From NCBI GenBank assembly GCA_049801375.1, contig JBARKJ010000107.1, positions 1 to 33,073 on the forward strand: 33,073 nt of DNA, written 5' to 3'. Each line of letters starts with the position of its first letter. Positions within the stretch are counted from its first letter, which is position 1. Source of the DNA: JBARKJ01 sp049801375 (GTDB lineage Bacteria; Nitrospirota; JACRHJ01). The notes below the pieces were generated by a model. The model did not search any database. It was given only the letters and a program-made list of their open reading frames with translations, and was not told the origin of the DNA. A program made the translations under genes and the position numbers. Below are positions 15,883 to 24,365 of this stretch, piece by piece.

Positions 15883-17348
15883 TGAAGTTCGGAAGCAGGC
15901 TTTTAAGCAAGGTAATCCTCGCGTATATCCTCCTGGGGGCTTTCGCCTCGCCTATCCTCTGGCTTAATATCTCCGGAAGCGTCAAGAGCTATCTGGTCCG
16001 CTCCCACATGGCGCCTGAACAGGTGGAAGAGGCGATGTCGCACATAAAAGAGCAGGCCGCGGCGGGCGCCGTTATATTATTTATCGCCGCGGTTATCCTG
16101 GGTATATTCCTGTCGCGGCGGCTTACCCGGAGGGCGGACAGGATGGCCGCGTTCACCGGGAAGATCGCGTCGGGTGACTTTTCCAGCCGGATTGCCTCCG
16201 ATGGAAAGGACGAGCTTGGGGTGCTGGCTGAGAACCTTAACCTCATGGCGGGGCAGCTCAAGAAAAACGTGGAGGCGCTCTCCCAGGAGAAAGTCATTTT
16301 GACGGCGGTGCTGAAAGGCATGGCGGACGGGGTCATGGTGACGGATGCCCAGGGCAGGGTGATGATCGTGAACCCGGCGTTCCTGAAGACTTTCGCCATT
16401 AAGGAAGAATACGCCGTCGGCAGGCCGCTTCTGGAAGTGATAAGGAACGAAGGGATACTGAACCTGTATAAGAGTGCGCTACGCAGCGGCGATTACGTTT
16501 CCGGCGAGGTAGAGACGGGATTTCCGGAGCCGATGGATTTCATCGCCGGGTGCGTGCCGCTTATCATAGAGGACGGTTTCTCCGGGATAGTGATAGTGCT
16601 GCACGACGTGACGAGGATGCAGGCCCTTGAGAGGGTGCGCCGCGATTTCGTGGCGAACGTGACGCACGAGCTTAAGACCCCGATCGCCGCCATACAGGGC
16701 TTTGCCGAGACCTTGATGGACGGCGCGCTTGACGATAAAGAGAAGGCTATCAAATTTTTGGGGATAATAGAGTCGAATTCGCAAAGGCTGGCCAGGCTTG
16801 TTGAAGACCTGATGACGCTGTCGAGAATCGAGCTGGGCGAGGTTAAGCTTCACATGAAGCCGGTATCGCTTCAGGAAGTGGCGTTGGAGGCCGCGGCCCT
16901 TCTGGAACCGAGAATAAAAGAAAGAAACATAAAACTGGTCGTGGATTTCCCCCGTGAGATGCCGCTGGCCCTTGCCGATAAAGATAAGACCTATCAGATA
17001 GTGCTGAACGTCCTGGACAACGCGGTCAAATATACCCCGAGGGGCGAGAGCGTCACCATCGCCGGAGCCGGTAGACCGGCCACTGGGCCGGGAGAGGCTG
17101 GTGATGCCGTGGAGATATCCATAACCGACACGGGTCCTGGAATCCCTCCGGAGATGCTGCCCAGGCTGGGGGAACGATTTTTCAGGGTGGATCCCGCGCG
17201 CTCGCGCGAGCTTGGCGGTACGGGCCTTGGCCTGGCGATCGTCAAGCACCTTGTAAGGATCCACGGCGGCAGCTTCAATATAGAAAGCCTCGTCCGCAGG
17301 GGGACGAAAGTCACGCTCACCTTTAAATCCTCTAATTCCTCACTGTAA
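15879..17348 (+). CDS. phoR: Phosphate-regulon sensor histidine kinase PhoR
   Basis: A 489-aa membrane kinase. Two membrane helices (about 10-31 and 61-79) enclose a short periplasmic loop. A HAMP domain (about 79-130), a PAS domain (about 137-250), HisKA with the H box NVTHELKTPI (His263) and HATPase_c (LDNAVKYTP, DTGPGIP, GTGLGLAIVKHLV) follow. The start overlaps the phoB stop by 4 bp (ATGATGA), and an adjacent ATG at 15882 is an alternative. The short periplasmic loop fits the view that PhoR reads phosphate through the Pst transporter and PhoU rather than by binding it directly. Confidence 0.92.
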   Translation: MMKFGSRLLSKVILAYILLGAFASPILWLNISGSVKSYLVRSHMAPEQVEEAMSHIKEQAAAGAVILFIAAVILGIFLSRRLTRRADRMAAFTGKIASGDFSSRIASDGKDELGVLAENLNLMAGQLKKNVEALSQEKVILTAVLKGMADGVMVTDAQGRVMIVNPAFLKTFAIKEEYAVGRPLLEVIRNEGILNLYKSALRSGDYVSGEVETGFPEPMDFIAGCVPLIIEDGFSGIVIVLHDVTRMQALERVRRDFVANVTHELKTPIAAIQGFAETLMDGALDDKEKAIKFLGIIESNSQRLARLVEDLMTLSRIELGEVKLHMKPVSLQEVALEAAALLEPRIKERNIKLVVDFPREMPLALADKDKTYQIVLNVLDNAVKYTPRGESVTIAGAGRPATGPGEAGDAVEISITDTGPGIPPEMLPRLGERFFRVDPARSRELGGTGLGLAIVKHLVRIHGGSFNIESLVRRGTKVTLTFKSSNSSL

Positions 17349-17364
17349 CCCAAAAATAAAGTAC

Positions 17365-17382
17365 CTGTAATAACGCTGTAAC
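17365..17382 (+). promoter_or_regulatory. PHO-box-like repeat, upstream site
   Basis: CTGTAAT (17365-17371) and CTGTAAC (17376-17382) sit 11 bp apart with a 4-bp spacer. A CTGTTAC follows at 17389-17395, slightly out of register, and a CTGTAAC at 17343-17349, exactly two periods upstream, overlaps the phoR stop. The geometry matches PhoB sites (7-bp direct repeats, 11-bp period). It lies about 145 bp before the porin start, so it may be an auxiliary site. Confidence 0.6.
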
Positions 17383-17455
17383 AAATTACTGTTACCCTTC
17401 TGCCCGCAATCTTTGGAAAGGGGGTGAAAAGGGTAGCAAAGCGGATTTAACGGAC

Positions 17456-17484
17456 TTGTAACATAACTGTAATAATTCTGTAAC
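17456..17484 (+). promoter_or_regulatory. PHO-box-like triple repeat, proximal to the porin
   Basis: Three repeats in perfect 11-bp register: TTGTAAC (17456-17462), CTGTAAT (17467-17473) and CTGTAAC (17478-17484), with AT-only 4-bp spacers. This is the layout of a PhoB-binding PHO box, with CTGTAAC in place of the E. coli CTGTCAT. A -10-like GATAAC follows at 17494-17499, the distance expected when PhoB replaces the -35 contact. The porin start is 41 bp after the box. Confidence 0.75.
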
Positions 17485-17525
17485 AGGGAGGATGATAACC
17501 TTCCGGTTTCAAAGGAGGACTAAAG

Positions 17526-18815
17526 TTGAAGAAGTATCTGAGCGCGACAATATTCGCGGCAATTCTCTTATCCATATCAGCATCAGGATGGTGCGATTCC
17601 CCGGTTCTCTACCAGGACCCCGATACCGGCCAGGTCTTCACCAAGCCGGCAGAGGGCAGGGTCCCGGTTGACATGTCCACCCTGACCCAGGCTCCGGCGG
17701 CGCAGGCCGCCCCCGCTGCCCCCGCCGCTCCAGGCGACTACAGCAGCCAGGCGTTCAAGGACGCCGTAACAAACGCAGTCGGCGAGAAGGCGGCCAATAC
17801 ATTCCCGAAGGTAAAAATCGGCGGCCTCTTCTACGGCGAGTACTCTTACGACTTTGACAAACGCCAGACGACCTCTGACAATGGCCACAAGGACCCCAGG
17901 AACGCTTTCAACCTCAACCGCGGGTACCTTAATGTATTTGCGGATATGAGCCCGGAGATAAGCGCCCGCTTCACGTCGGACATTACCCGTTTCACGGGTG
18001 CGACCGGAGATGCCAACAAGGGTGACTGGGAGCTGAGGGTCAAGTACGCCTATGTGGACTTCCACAACTTCCTGAACTTCTACCCGTCCGCCGAAGTCAA
18101 GATGGGCCAGTACCAGACTGCGTGGCTTGATTACGAGGAAGGCCTCTGGGAGTACCGCGTAATCGACCCAATGATGATCGAGCAGGAAGGCTTCTTCAAC
18201 TCCGCCGACCTGGGCGTTGGCCTGAAGGGCAAGATCCCGGCGGGCTGCGGCGACTGGCAGGTGGATGTGATAAACGGCGAAGGGTATCACTCCGCCGAGA
18301 CCAACAAGTATAAGACTGTCCAGGGAAGGCTGACTGTTTGCCCGCTCCCGCAGTGGGATATGACGAAGGGTTTACAGATGAGCGCGTTCTACTCCACCGG
18401 CAAAGCGGACTACTTGCACAGGAGAGACAGGGAAATCGGGTTCGTGGGATATAAGTACAAGGACCAGTTCTTTGTTTCCGGCGAATACGACATAACCAGA
18501 GGCACCGACTCTTTCGCGGCAAATGTCCCCGCAGGCATCAAAAACGTCGAAGGCCATGGCTATTCGTTTCTGGCGTGGGCCAGGATGCCCTTCCTGCAGC
18601 CGCTCAGGATACTCGGCCGCTACGACAAGTTCGACCACGATGACGATCTGGCCCACTCTACTAACACCCGCTGGTATTACGGTGTCAGCTACGACGTGAG
18701 CAAGAACGTGATGTTCGTCGTGGACAACAAGAGGACCATAGCCGACCACAACATAGTTCCGACCAAGGCGGGAGACGAGAACCTCCTGAAGGCTGACGTG
18801 CAGTGGATGTTTTAA
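17526..18815 (+). CDS. Outer-membrane porin, probably phosphate-regulated
   Basis: A 429-aa protein starting at TTG 17526, supported by AAAGGAGG at 17512-17519. A signal peptide (about 1-23) is followed by a short Ala/Pro-rich segment (about 50-68), then a beta-barrel of alternating amphipathic strands ending in DVQWMF, with the C-terminal Phe expected of outer-membrane barrels. Aromatic and charged segments such as IGGLFYGEYSYDF and GYLNVFADMSPEISARFTSD are porin-like. Its place between phoR and pstS and the PHO boxes upstream suggest a phosphate or polyphosphate uptake channel by analogy with OprP/OprO or PhoE. The sequence itself does not prove selectivity. Confidence 0.8.
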   Translation: MKKYLSATIFAAILLSISASGWCDSPVLYQDPDTGQVFTKPAEGRVPVDMSTLTQAPAAQAAPAAPAAPGDYSSQAFKDAVTNAVGEKAANTFPKVKIGGLFYGEYSYDFDKRQTTSDNGHKDPRNAFNLNRGYLNVFADMSPEISARFTSDITRFTGATGDANKGDWELRVKYAYVDFHNFLNFYPSAEVKMGQYQTAWLDYEEGLWEYRVIDPMMIEQEGFFNSADLGVGLKGKIPAGCGDWQVDVINGEGYHSAETNKYKTVQGRLTVCPLPQWDMTKGLQMSAFYSTGKADYLHRRDREIGFVGYKYKDQFFVSGEYDITRGTDSFAANVPAGIKNVEGHGYSFLAWARMPFLQPLRILGRYDKFDHDDDLAHSTNTRWYYGVSYDVSKNVMFVVDNKRTIADHNIVPTKAGDENLLKADVQWMF

Positions 18816-18825
18816 GAGTAGAAGG

Positions 18826-18831
18826 TATAAT
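18826..18831 (+). promoter_or_regulatory. -10-like element before pstS
   Basis: TATAAT lies 85 bp before pstS. No convincing -35 or PHO box is found at the proper distance, so it may be inactive or activator-dependent. A start site near 18838 would put the following hairpin at the very 5' end of the transcript. Confidence 0.3.
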
Positions 18832-18838
18832 ATATAAA

Positions 18839-18875
18839 GTCCCCGCCTTCCTTCTCTAAAAAAGAAGGCGGGGAC
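18839..18875 (+). terminator. Strong hairpin between porin and pstS
   Basis: A perfect 12-bp inverted repeat, GTCCCCGCCTTC (18839-18850) and GAAGGCGGGGAC (18864-18875), with a 13-nt loop. No T run follows on the plus strand, so it is not a textbook intrinsic terminator. It may protect the 3' end of the porin transcript or partly uncouple porin and pst expression. Confidence 0.5.
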
Positions 18876-18915
18876 AAAGAAAACTTTATGAAAATAGTGC
18901 AATAAGGGGGCTAAA

Positions 18916-19914
18916 ATGAAAAAACTTTTGATAATTGCTATCGCGGCATTGGTGTTTGCGAGCGGCGCGGCCTACGCGGCAGTGACGCTGAACGCGGCGG
19001 GCGCTACCTTTCCCTACCCGCTCTACTCCAAATGGTTCTATGAGTACAACCAGCAGACCGGGACGAAGATCAACTACGCTTCCATTGGCAGCGGCGGCGG
19101 CATCGCCCAGGTGAAGGCCGGTACGGTAGACTTCGGCTGCAGCGACGCCCCCCTCACGGGCGAGGAGCAGAAAGCGGCTAACCTTTTCATGTTCCCGACA
19201 GTCGGCGGCGCCGAGGCGATGGCATATAACCTCCCCGGCGTTAAGTCGGGCCTGAAGCTCACCCCGAAGATGATAGCGGACATCTACCTCGGCAAAATAA
19301 CCAATTGGAACGACCCGGCAATAACGAAGGAGAACCCCGGCGTCGCTCTCCCCGACGCGCCGATAATCGTCGTCCACCGCTCCGACGGCTCCGGCACGAC
19401 CAACATCTTCACCTGGTTCTTAAGCGACGTAAGCCCCGAGTGGAAGAGCAAGGTCGGCTCCGGCACGTCGGTCAGCTGGCCCGTCGGCATCGGCGGCAAG
19501 GGCAACGAGGGTGTTGCGGGCACAGTAAAGCAGACCAGCGGGGCGCTTGGTTATGTCGAGCTTGCCTACGTGCTCCAGAACAAGATGACGTATGCGATGG
19601 TACAAAACAGGGACGGCAACTGGCTGTATCCGAGCCTGGAGGGCGCCAAGGAGGCGTCCACGCACGCCACGATCCCGGCTGATTACCATATAAAGTTCAC
19701 CTATTCACCTGGGAAAAACTCCTATCCGATAGCCGGCTTCACGTTCATGCTCATCCCGAAGAACCTGCCCGCCGCCAAGGCCGCAGAGGTTAAGAGCTAT
19801 GTCAAGTGGGCTTTCACGAAAGGCGACAAGGACGCGGCAGCCTTGACCTACGTCTCCCTGCCCGAAAAGCTGAAGAAGAAGATAATGGCGGACCTGAACA
19901 AAGAGGTAAAGTAG
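18916..19914 (+). CDS. pstS: Periplasmic phosphate-binding protein PstS
   Basis: A 332-aa substrate-binding protein of the Pst ABC transporter. A signal peptide (about 1-22, ASGAAYAA) precedes LNAAGATFPYPLYSKWF, IGSGGGIAQVKAGTVDFGCS and DAPL. The phosphate-binding loop SDGSGTTNIFTWFLSD lies near residues 156-171. These are the standard PstS motifs. AAGGGGG at 18904-18910 supports the start. It is followed by pstC, pstA, pstB and phoU in the canonical order. Confidence 0.95.
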   Translation: MKKLLIIAIAALVFASGAAYAAVTLNAAGATFPYPLYSKWFYEYNQQTGTKINYASIGSGGGIAQVKAGTVDFGCSDAPLTGEEQKAANLFMFPTVGGAEAMAYNLPGVKSGLKLTPKMIADIYLGKITNWNDPAITKENPGVALPDAPIIVVHRSDGSGTTNIFTWFLSDVSPEWKSKVGSGTSVSWPVGIGGKGNEGVAGTVKQTSGALGYVELAYVLQNKMTYAMVQNRDGNWLYPSLEGAKEASTHATIPADYHIKFTYSPGKNSYPIAGFTFMLIPKNLPAAKAAEVKSYVKWAFTKGDKDAAALTYVSLPEKLKKKIMADLNKEVK

Positions 19915-19990
19915 TTACAGGGCCTAAAGCCAAAAGACTACTATGGCTGCCCGGCTTATCGGGCGCATCCAAAGATGGGATAAGGGCTTG

Positions 19991-20932
19991 ATGCCTCAAG
20001 ATCTAAAGAGGAAGAGGCGGTTTGACCCTGAGAATGTCTTCAGAGGGATAACCGCCTCTTTCGCCGCTTTAGTCCTGTTGATTGCGGGGGCGGTGGTCTG
20101 CGAGCTGATTATATTCTCGCTCCCCGCCTTCAAGAGCTTCGGGCTGAAATTCCTGGTATCCAGTGAATGGGACCCCGTACGGGGGCTGTTCGGGGCGCTC
20201 CCTTTCATATGGGGCACCTTTTATACGTCGTTCCTCGCGCTTATCCTCGCCCTGCCCATAAGCCTCGGCATAGCCGTCTTCCTAAGCGAGCTTGCGCCGT
20301 CGTGGCTGAGGACGCCGGTGAGTTTTTTAGTCGAGCTTCTGGCCGCGATACCGAGCCTCATCTACGGGATGTGGGGCCTGTTCGTCCTGGCCCCGGCGCT
20401 TCAGCATTACATAGAGCCGCCGCTTTCCAAGTTTTCTTACCTTCCGTTCTTCAAGGGCTACCCCATGGGGCTTGGCGTTATGGCCGCGGGCATTATACTG
20501 GCCGTCATGATAATCCCCACCATATCCGCCATATCGCGCGACGTGATGTTTACGGTGCCCCAGGCCCAGCGTGAGGGCGGCCTGGCGCTCGGCATGACAA
20601 GGTGGGAAGTAGTGTCCAAGGTGGTTATCCCGTACAGCCGTTCTGGCATCCTGGGCGCGGTAATTCTTGGCTTGGGCCGCGCCTTGGGCGAGACTATGGC
20701 GGTTACGATGGTAATCGGCAATACGCCCCAGATAAGCCTTTCGCTTTTTCAACCCGGCTACACCATCGCATCGGCGATAGCGAACGAGTTCGCCGAGGCT
20801 GTCCAGCAGCTCCACATATCGTCGCTGGTAGGGCTTGGGCTGGTCCTTTTCGTGATAAGCATCATCATCAACGCCGCCGCCAAGTACCTGATGTGGAAGA
20901 TTGGCGCCAGCGCGGCGATGAGGGGAGTCTGA
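19991..20932 (+). CDS. pstC: Phosphate ABC transporter permease PstC
   Basis: A 313-aa inner-membrane permease. I chose ATG 19991 (MPQDLKRKRRF), which has AAGGG 5 bp upstream. An in-frame ATG at 19943 would add 16 residues without a ribosome-binding site and is the main alternative. About six membrane helices surround the permease signature (GMTRWEVVSKVVIPYSRSGI, then GLGRALGETMAV). The stop overlaps the pstA ATG (TGATG). Confidence 0.92.
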   Translation: MPQDLKRKRRFDPENVFRGITASFAALVLLIAGAVVCELIIFSLPAFKSFGLKFLVSSEWDPVRGLFGALPFIWGTFYTSFLALILALPISLGIAVFLSELAPSWLRTPVSFLVELLAAIPSLIYGMWGLFVLAPALQHYIEPPLSKFSYLPFFKGYPMGLGVMAAGIILAVMIIPTISAISRDVMFTVPQAQREGGLALGMTRWEVVSKVVIPYSRSGILGAVILGLGRALGETMAVTMVIGNTPQISLSLFQPGYTIASAIANEFAEAVQQLHISSLVGLGLVLFVISIIINAAAKYLMWKIGASAAMRGV

Positions 20933-21783
20933 TGGGCCGCAACTTCGGATATTTGAAAAGAAGGGCAGTGGGGCATTTCTGGCTTGCGTTCTCGGTGCTT
21001 TCCTCCCTGTGCGCCGTTGCCTTTTTGTTCTGGATCCTGGGCTACGTCTTATCTAAAGGGATACATGCTATAAACTTCGACTTCTTTACGAAACTCCCCA
21101 CCCCGGTGGGCGTACCGGGCGGAGGGATGGCCAACGCCTTTGTCGGGAGCATTATAGTAATAGGCATGGCGTCCGTCGTCGCGGTGCCCGCCGGGATCGC
21201 CACAGCCATATATCTCTCCGAATACGGAAAAGGGCTGTTCGCTTCCGCCGTCAGGTTCGTCTCGGACGTCCTTGCGGGAGTTCCGGCGATCGTGGCCGGG
21301 ATAATCGCCTACACGCTGGTCGTGGTGCCGATGCATGGGTTTTCGGCCTTGTCCGGTTCGGTCGCCCTGACGCTTCTTATGCTTCCCATAATAATCCGGT
21401 CCTCCGAAGAGATATTCAAGACCGTGCCCGATTCGCTGAGGGAGGCCTCCCTGGCGCTTGGGGTGCCAAGGTGGGTGACGGTCCTTAGGATAGTGGTAAA
21501 GACAGCGAGCGGCGGCCTGGTCACAGGGGTCCTGCTTGCCGTCGCGAGGGTGGGCGGGGAGGCCGCGCCGCTCCTCTTCACGTCGTCGTCGAACGTATTC
21601 TGGAGCTTTAAGCCCAATCAGCCCATGGGCACCCTCCCGGTGCAGCTCTTTACCTACGCCATCTCGCCTTACGAGGAGTGGCATGAGAAGGCATGGGCGG
21701 CGGCGTTCGTGCTGGTGAGCATGGTCCTGCTGCTTAATATTTCGGCCCGGCTATATCTGGCAAGGAAAGGGTTCAAACGCTAA
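20932..21783 (+). CDS. pstA: Phosphate ABC transporter permease PstA
   Basis: A 283-aa permease partner of PstC. The start at ATG 20932 overlaps the pstC stop. A longer frame from 20602 only overlaps pstC in another phase and is not real. It carries about six membrane helices and the EAA-type loop (EASLALGVPRWVTVLRIVVK, then VARVGGEAAPLLFT). Its TAA shares one base with the pstB ATG, indicating tight coupling. Confidence 0.93.
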   Translation: MGRNFGYLKRRAVGHFWLAFSVLSSLCAVAFLFWILGYVLSKGIHAINFDFFTKLPTPVGVPGGGMANAFVGSIIVIGMASVVAVPAGIATAIYLSEYGKGLFASAVRFVSDVLAGVPAIVAGIIAYTLVVVPMHGFSALSGSVALTLLMLPIIIRSSEEIFKTVPDSLREASLALGVPRWVTVLRIVVKTASGGLVTGVLLAVARVGGEAAPLLFTSSSNVFWSFKPNQPMGTLPVQLFTYAISPYEEWHEKAWAAAFVLVSMVLLLNISARLYLARKGFKR

Positions 21784-22541
21784 TGGTGGACAAGATTACC
21801 GTAGAGGGTTTAAACGCCTGGTTCAGGAAGTCCCAGGCCATCCATGACGTCAACATAAAAATCCCGGAGAAATCCATTACCGCAATAATCGGCCCTTCCG
21901 GCTGCGGGAAGAGCACCTTCATCAGGTGCATAAACCGTATGCACGAGGAGATACAGGGGGCTTATTCAAGCGGTAAGATAATCCTTGACGGGGAAGATAT
22001 CTACGCCAATAGCGTGGACCCGGTACTGATAAGGCGGCGTATGGGGATGGTATTCCAGAAGCCGAACCCATTCCCAACCATGTCCATAAAAGAGAACGTG
22101 GTGGCCGGCATAGTACTCGTCAAGAGGCTCAGCAGGCATGAGATTGACGAGAAGGCGGAGATCTACCTCAAGCGGACGGCGCTATGGGACGAGGTCAAGG
22201 ACCAGCTTAACCAGCCCGGCATAAGCCTCTCCGGCGGCCAGCAGCAGAGGCTCTGCATTGCGCGCGCGCTTGCCGTGGAGCCGGAAGTCCTGCTGGCGGA
22301 CGAGCCGGCCTCGGCGCTGGACCCCATCTCCACCGCTAAGATAGAAGACCTCTTTACCGAACTGAAGGAACGGTATACAATAGTGGTAGTGACGCATAAC
22401 ATGCAGCAGGCGGCCAGGATATCCGACAGGACGGTCTTTTTCCTCTCCGGGAAGCTGATAGAGTACGGGCCAACGAACAATATATTCACAAACCCCTCGG
22501 ACAAGAGGACTGAAGACTACATAACCGGCAGGTTCGGATGA
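21783..22541 (+). CDS. pstB: Phosphate ABC transporter ATP-binding protein PstB
   Basis: A 252-aa ABC ATPase. Walker A is GPSGCGKST (about 38-46), the Q-loop lies in FQKPNPFPTMS, the signature is LSGGQQQRLCIARALA and Walker B is LLADEPASALDP, where Ala replaces the usual Thr before SALDP. The switch His is in VVTHNMQQAARISD. It hydrolyses ATP for phosphate import and, with PhoU, passes the phosphate signal to PhoR. It directly abuts pstA, with phoU 13 bp downstream. Confidence 0.96.
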   Translation: MVDKITVEGLNAWFRKSQAIHDVNIKIPEKSITAIIGPSGCGKSTFIRCINRMHEEIQGAYSSGKIILDGEDIYANSVDPVLIRRRMGMVFQKPNPFPTMSIKENVVAGIVLVKRLSRHEIDEKAEIYLKRTALWDEVKDQLNQPGISLSGGQQQRLCIARALAVEPEVLLADEPASALDPISTAKIEDLFTELKERYTIVVVTHNMQQAARISDRTVFFLSGKLIEYGPTNNIFTNPSDKRTEDYITGRFG

Positions 22542-22554
22542 GGAGAAAATAACC

Positions 22555-23214
22555 TTGGGCAAAATACTGGAGAAGGAGCTAAGCGACTTAAAAGAGAGGC
22601 TTCTTACCATGGGCTCGGTCGTGGAAGCCCAGGTCGCGCGTTCGATAAAGTCGCTCGTGGACCGGGACAGCGCATTGGCCGCGAAGGTCATCGAAGCCGA
22701 CCACGAGGTAAACCGGATGGAAGTGGAGATAGACGAGGAATGCATAAGGCTCCTCGCGCTCAGGCAGCCGGAAGCCGGAGACCTGCGTTTTATCACCACG
22801 GCCATGAAGATCGTCACGGACATCGAGAGGATAGGCGACCTCGCGGTGGACGTGTCGGAGCGCACCCTGGAGCTGAACGAAGAGCCGAACTTAAAGCCTT
22901 ACATCGATATCCCCAGGATGGCCAAGGCGGCAAGGAACATGCTCAAGGAGGCCCTCGACGCGTTCGTGAACAGGAATGCGGAACTTGCCTGGTCGGTCCT
23001 GGACGAGGACGATTTCGTGGACGAGCTGAACAAGCAGATATTCAGGGAACTCCTGACGTTCATGATAGAGGACCCGCACTCCATATCGAGGGCCATAAGG
23101 ATAACCTATATCTCGAAATACCTGGAGAGGATTGCCGACCACGCGACGAACATCGCCGAGATGGTCGTGTATTTGGTGGAGGGCAGGATTATCAGGCACC
23201 TGGACAGCAAGTAA
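22555..23214 (+). CDS. phoU: Phosphate signalling protein PhoU
   Basis: A 219-aa all-helical protein of two PhoU repeats (about 8-95 and 115-210). The repeat motifs are VIEADHEVNRMEVEIDEECI, DLRFITTAMKIVTDIERIGDLA in the first and YLERIADHATNIAEMVVY in the second. These Glu/Asp-rich motifs bind metal. The start is TTG 22555 with GAGGAG at 22540-22545. PhoU is the negative regulator linking Pst activity to PhoR. The stop is 2 bp from the end of the convergent egtD-like gene. Confidence 0.95.
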   Translation: MGKILEKELSDLKERLLTMGSVVEAQVARSIKSLVDRDSALAAKVIEADHEVNRMEVEIDEECIRLLALRQPEAGDLRFITTAMKIVTDIERIGDLAVDVSERTLELNEEPNLKPYIDIPRMAKAARNMLKEALDAFVNRNAELAWSVLDEDDFVDELNKQIFRELLTFMIEDPHSISRAIRITYISKYLERIADHATNIAEMVVYLVEGRIIRHLDSK

Positions 23215-23216
23215 GA

Positions 23217-24227
23217 TTACATAACCTTACACAGGGAATCCGCGAAAAACCTCCGCGAGTCGAAGAACGTCTTAACGATGGATAAGCCCGCCCCGGCCAT
23301 GAGCCCGTTTATATCCTCAACCGAGTATTTATGCGAATACTCGGTATGGATTCTCTCCCCCTTCTTAAAATAAAAAACGCTCCCGATTTCCCTGATATTG
23401 ACAGCCTGGTCTTCCAGGCTGATAAGCCAGGACTCCATTGCCGAGATGCGCTCGTTGTAATATCCGAAGTGTTCGAATTTACCTCTGTCGAAGTCCGCGC
23501 CAAGCTCCCTGTTCATCCGGTCGAGGAGGTTCAGGTTGAATTCCCTTGTTATTCCCGCCTTATCGTTGTACGCCTTATTCAGCAGCGCCGGGTCCTTCTT
23601 TAAATCGAACCCGATGAGGACAAAGTCGCCGTGTCTCAGCGAGCCGGACAACTCGGATAGAAAGGAGCGGGCGTCGCCGTTTTGGAAGTTCCCTATCGTG
23701 GAGCCTAAAAAGAGTACGATGTTCCTGCCCCGGCTCTCCCTCGCCATCCACCGCATCGCGCCTGAGTAGTCGTCGACCAGTCCGCAGATTTTTAAATTCG
23801 CACAATCCATAGGCTTGAAATTTCTGATCGTTTGCCGCACGGATTCCGCGCAGATGTCCACCGGGACATAGTTGAATTTCAGCCCCTCTTTAAGGAGATA
23901 TTCGATGAGGACTGACGTCTTGAGCCCGTCGCCCGCGCCAAGCTCGATCAGGTTGAACGGCTGACGCCTTCCGAAAAGCCGCGCCAGCGCCCACCGGTAT
24001 CGGCGCAGTATCTCAGTCTCGCACCGGGTCAGGTAATACTCGCTCTGCCTGGTGATGCCGCGGAATAGATCGCTGCCTTTTTTATCGTAGAAATAAACCG
24101 AGGGGACCCTTTTGCGCTCCCCGGATAAACCTGCCAGCACGTCCGCCGCGAAATCGTTCGGGGCGGTACATGCGACAGGATTGCCGGAATTCAGGACCCT
24201 CAACTGGGCGCTATTTCTAAAAGTCAT
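23217..24227 (-). CDS. egtD: EgtD/EanA-like L-histidine N-alpha-methyltransferase
   Basis: A 336-aa SAM-dependent methyltransferase of the histidine-specific family (PF10017 type), which trimethylates histidine to hercynine on the way to ergothioneine. Motifs include YFYDKKGSDLFRGIT, YYLTRCE, the SAM loop ELGAGDGLKT, YVPVDI, GSTIGNF (the Asn that contacts histidine in EgtD) and a C-terminal TEYSHKY whose Glu and Ser match EgtD substrate contacts. I chose ATG 24227, preceded by GAAAGG. An upstream GTG at 24287 has no site. No EgtB, EgtC or EanB is in the window. It lies downstream of a gene carrying a cysteine desulfurase domain, across a long inverted repeat. Confidence 0.87.
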   Translation of the reverse strand: MTFRNSAQLRVLNSGNPVACTAPNDFAADVLAGLSGERKRVPSVYFYDKKGSDLFRGITRQSEYYLTRCETEILRRYRWALARLFGRRQPFNLIELGAGDGLKTSVLIEYLLKEGLKFNYVPVDICAESVRQTIRNFKPMDCANLKICGLVDDYSGAMRWMARESRGRNIVLFLGSTIGNFQNGDARSFLSELSGSLRHGDFVLIGFDLKKDPALLNKAYNDKAGITREFNLNLLDRMNRELGADFDRGKFEHFGYYNERISAMESWLISLEDQAVNIREIGSVFYFKKGERIHTEYSHKYSVEDINGLMAGAGLSIVKTFFDSRRFFADSLCKVM

Positions 24228-24247
24228 ATTTATACCTTTCAGCGTGT

Positions 24248-24360
24248 GGGGGGGAGGGAGCATTCTCTCCGAAATATTATTATTCACAATTACGCTTCAT
24301 GGCAATATTCCTATTTTACGTTCAACGATAATTTTTCTCCGAGAACGCTCCCTCCCCCCC
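24248..24360 (-). repeat. Long inverted repeat filling the gap before egtD
   Basis: Arms of 20 bp at 24248-24267 and 24341-24360 match at 19 of 20 positions (GGGGGGGAGGGAGC, then A or G, then TTCTC), and weaker matching continues about 13 bp inward. Read as minus-strand RNA the single difference is a G-U pair, so the stem is fully paired. The loop is 73 nt. The outer arm starts 5 bp after the fusion gene stop and the inner arm ends about 20 bp before egtD. It could be a regulatory RNA hairpin or a MITE-like element. No flanking target duplication is clear. Confidence 0.75.
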
Positions 24361-24365
24361 AATCA

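Noticed and set aside
20602..20931. Longer pstA frame starting inside pstC
   Set aside because: The extra 110 residues are out-of-phase pstC sequence. The normal PstA N-terminus starts at ATG 20932.
24228..24287. Upstream GTG start for egtD within the inverted-repeat loop
   Set aside because: It has no ribosome-binding site, and the added residues are encoded by the repeat arm. ATG 24227 has GAAAGG.
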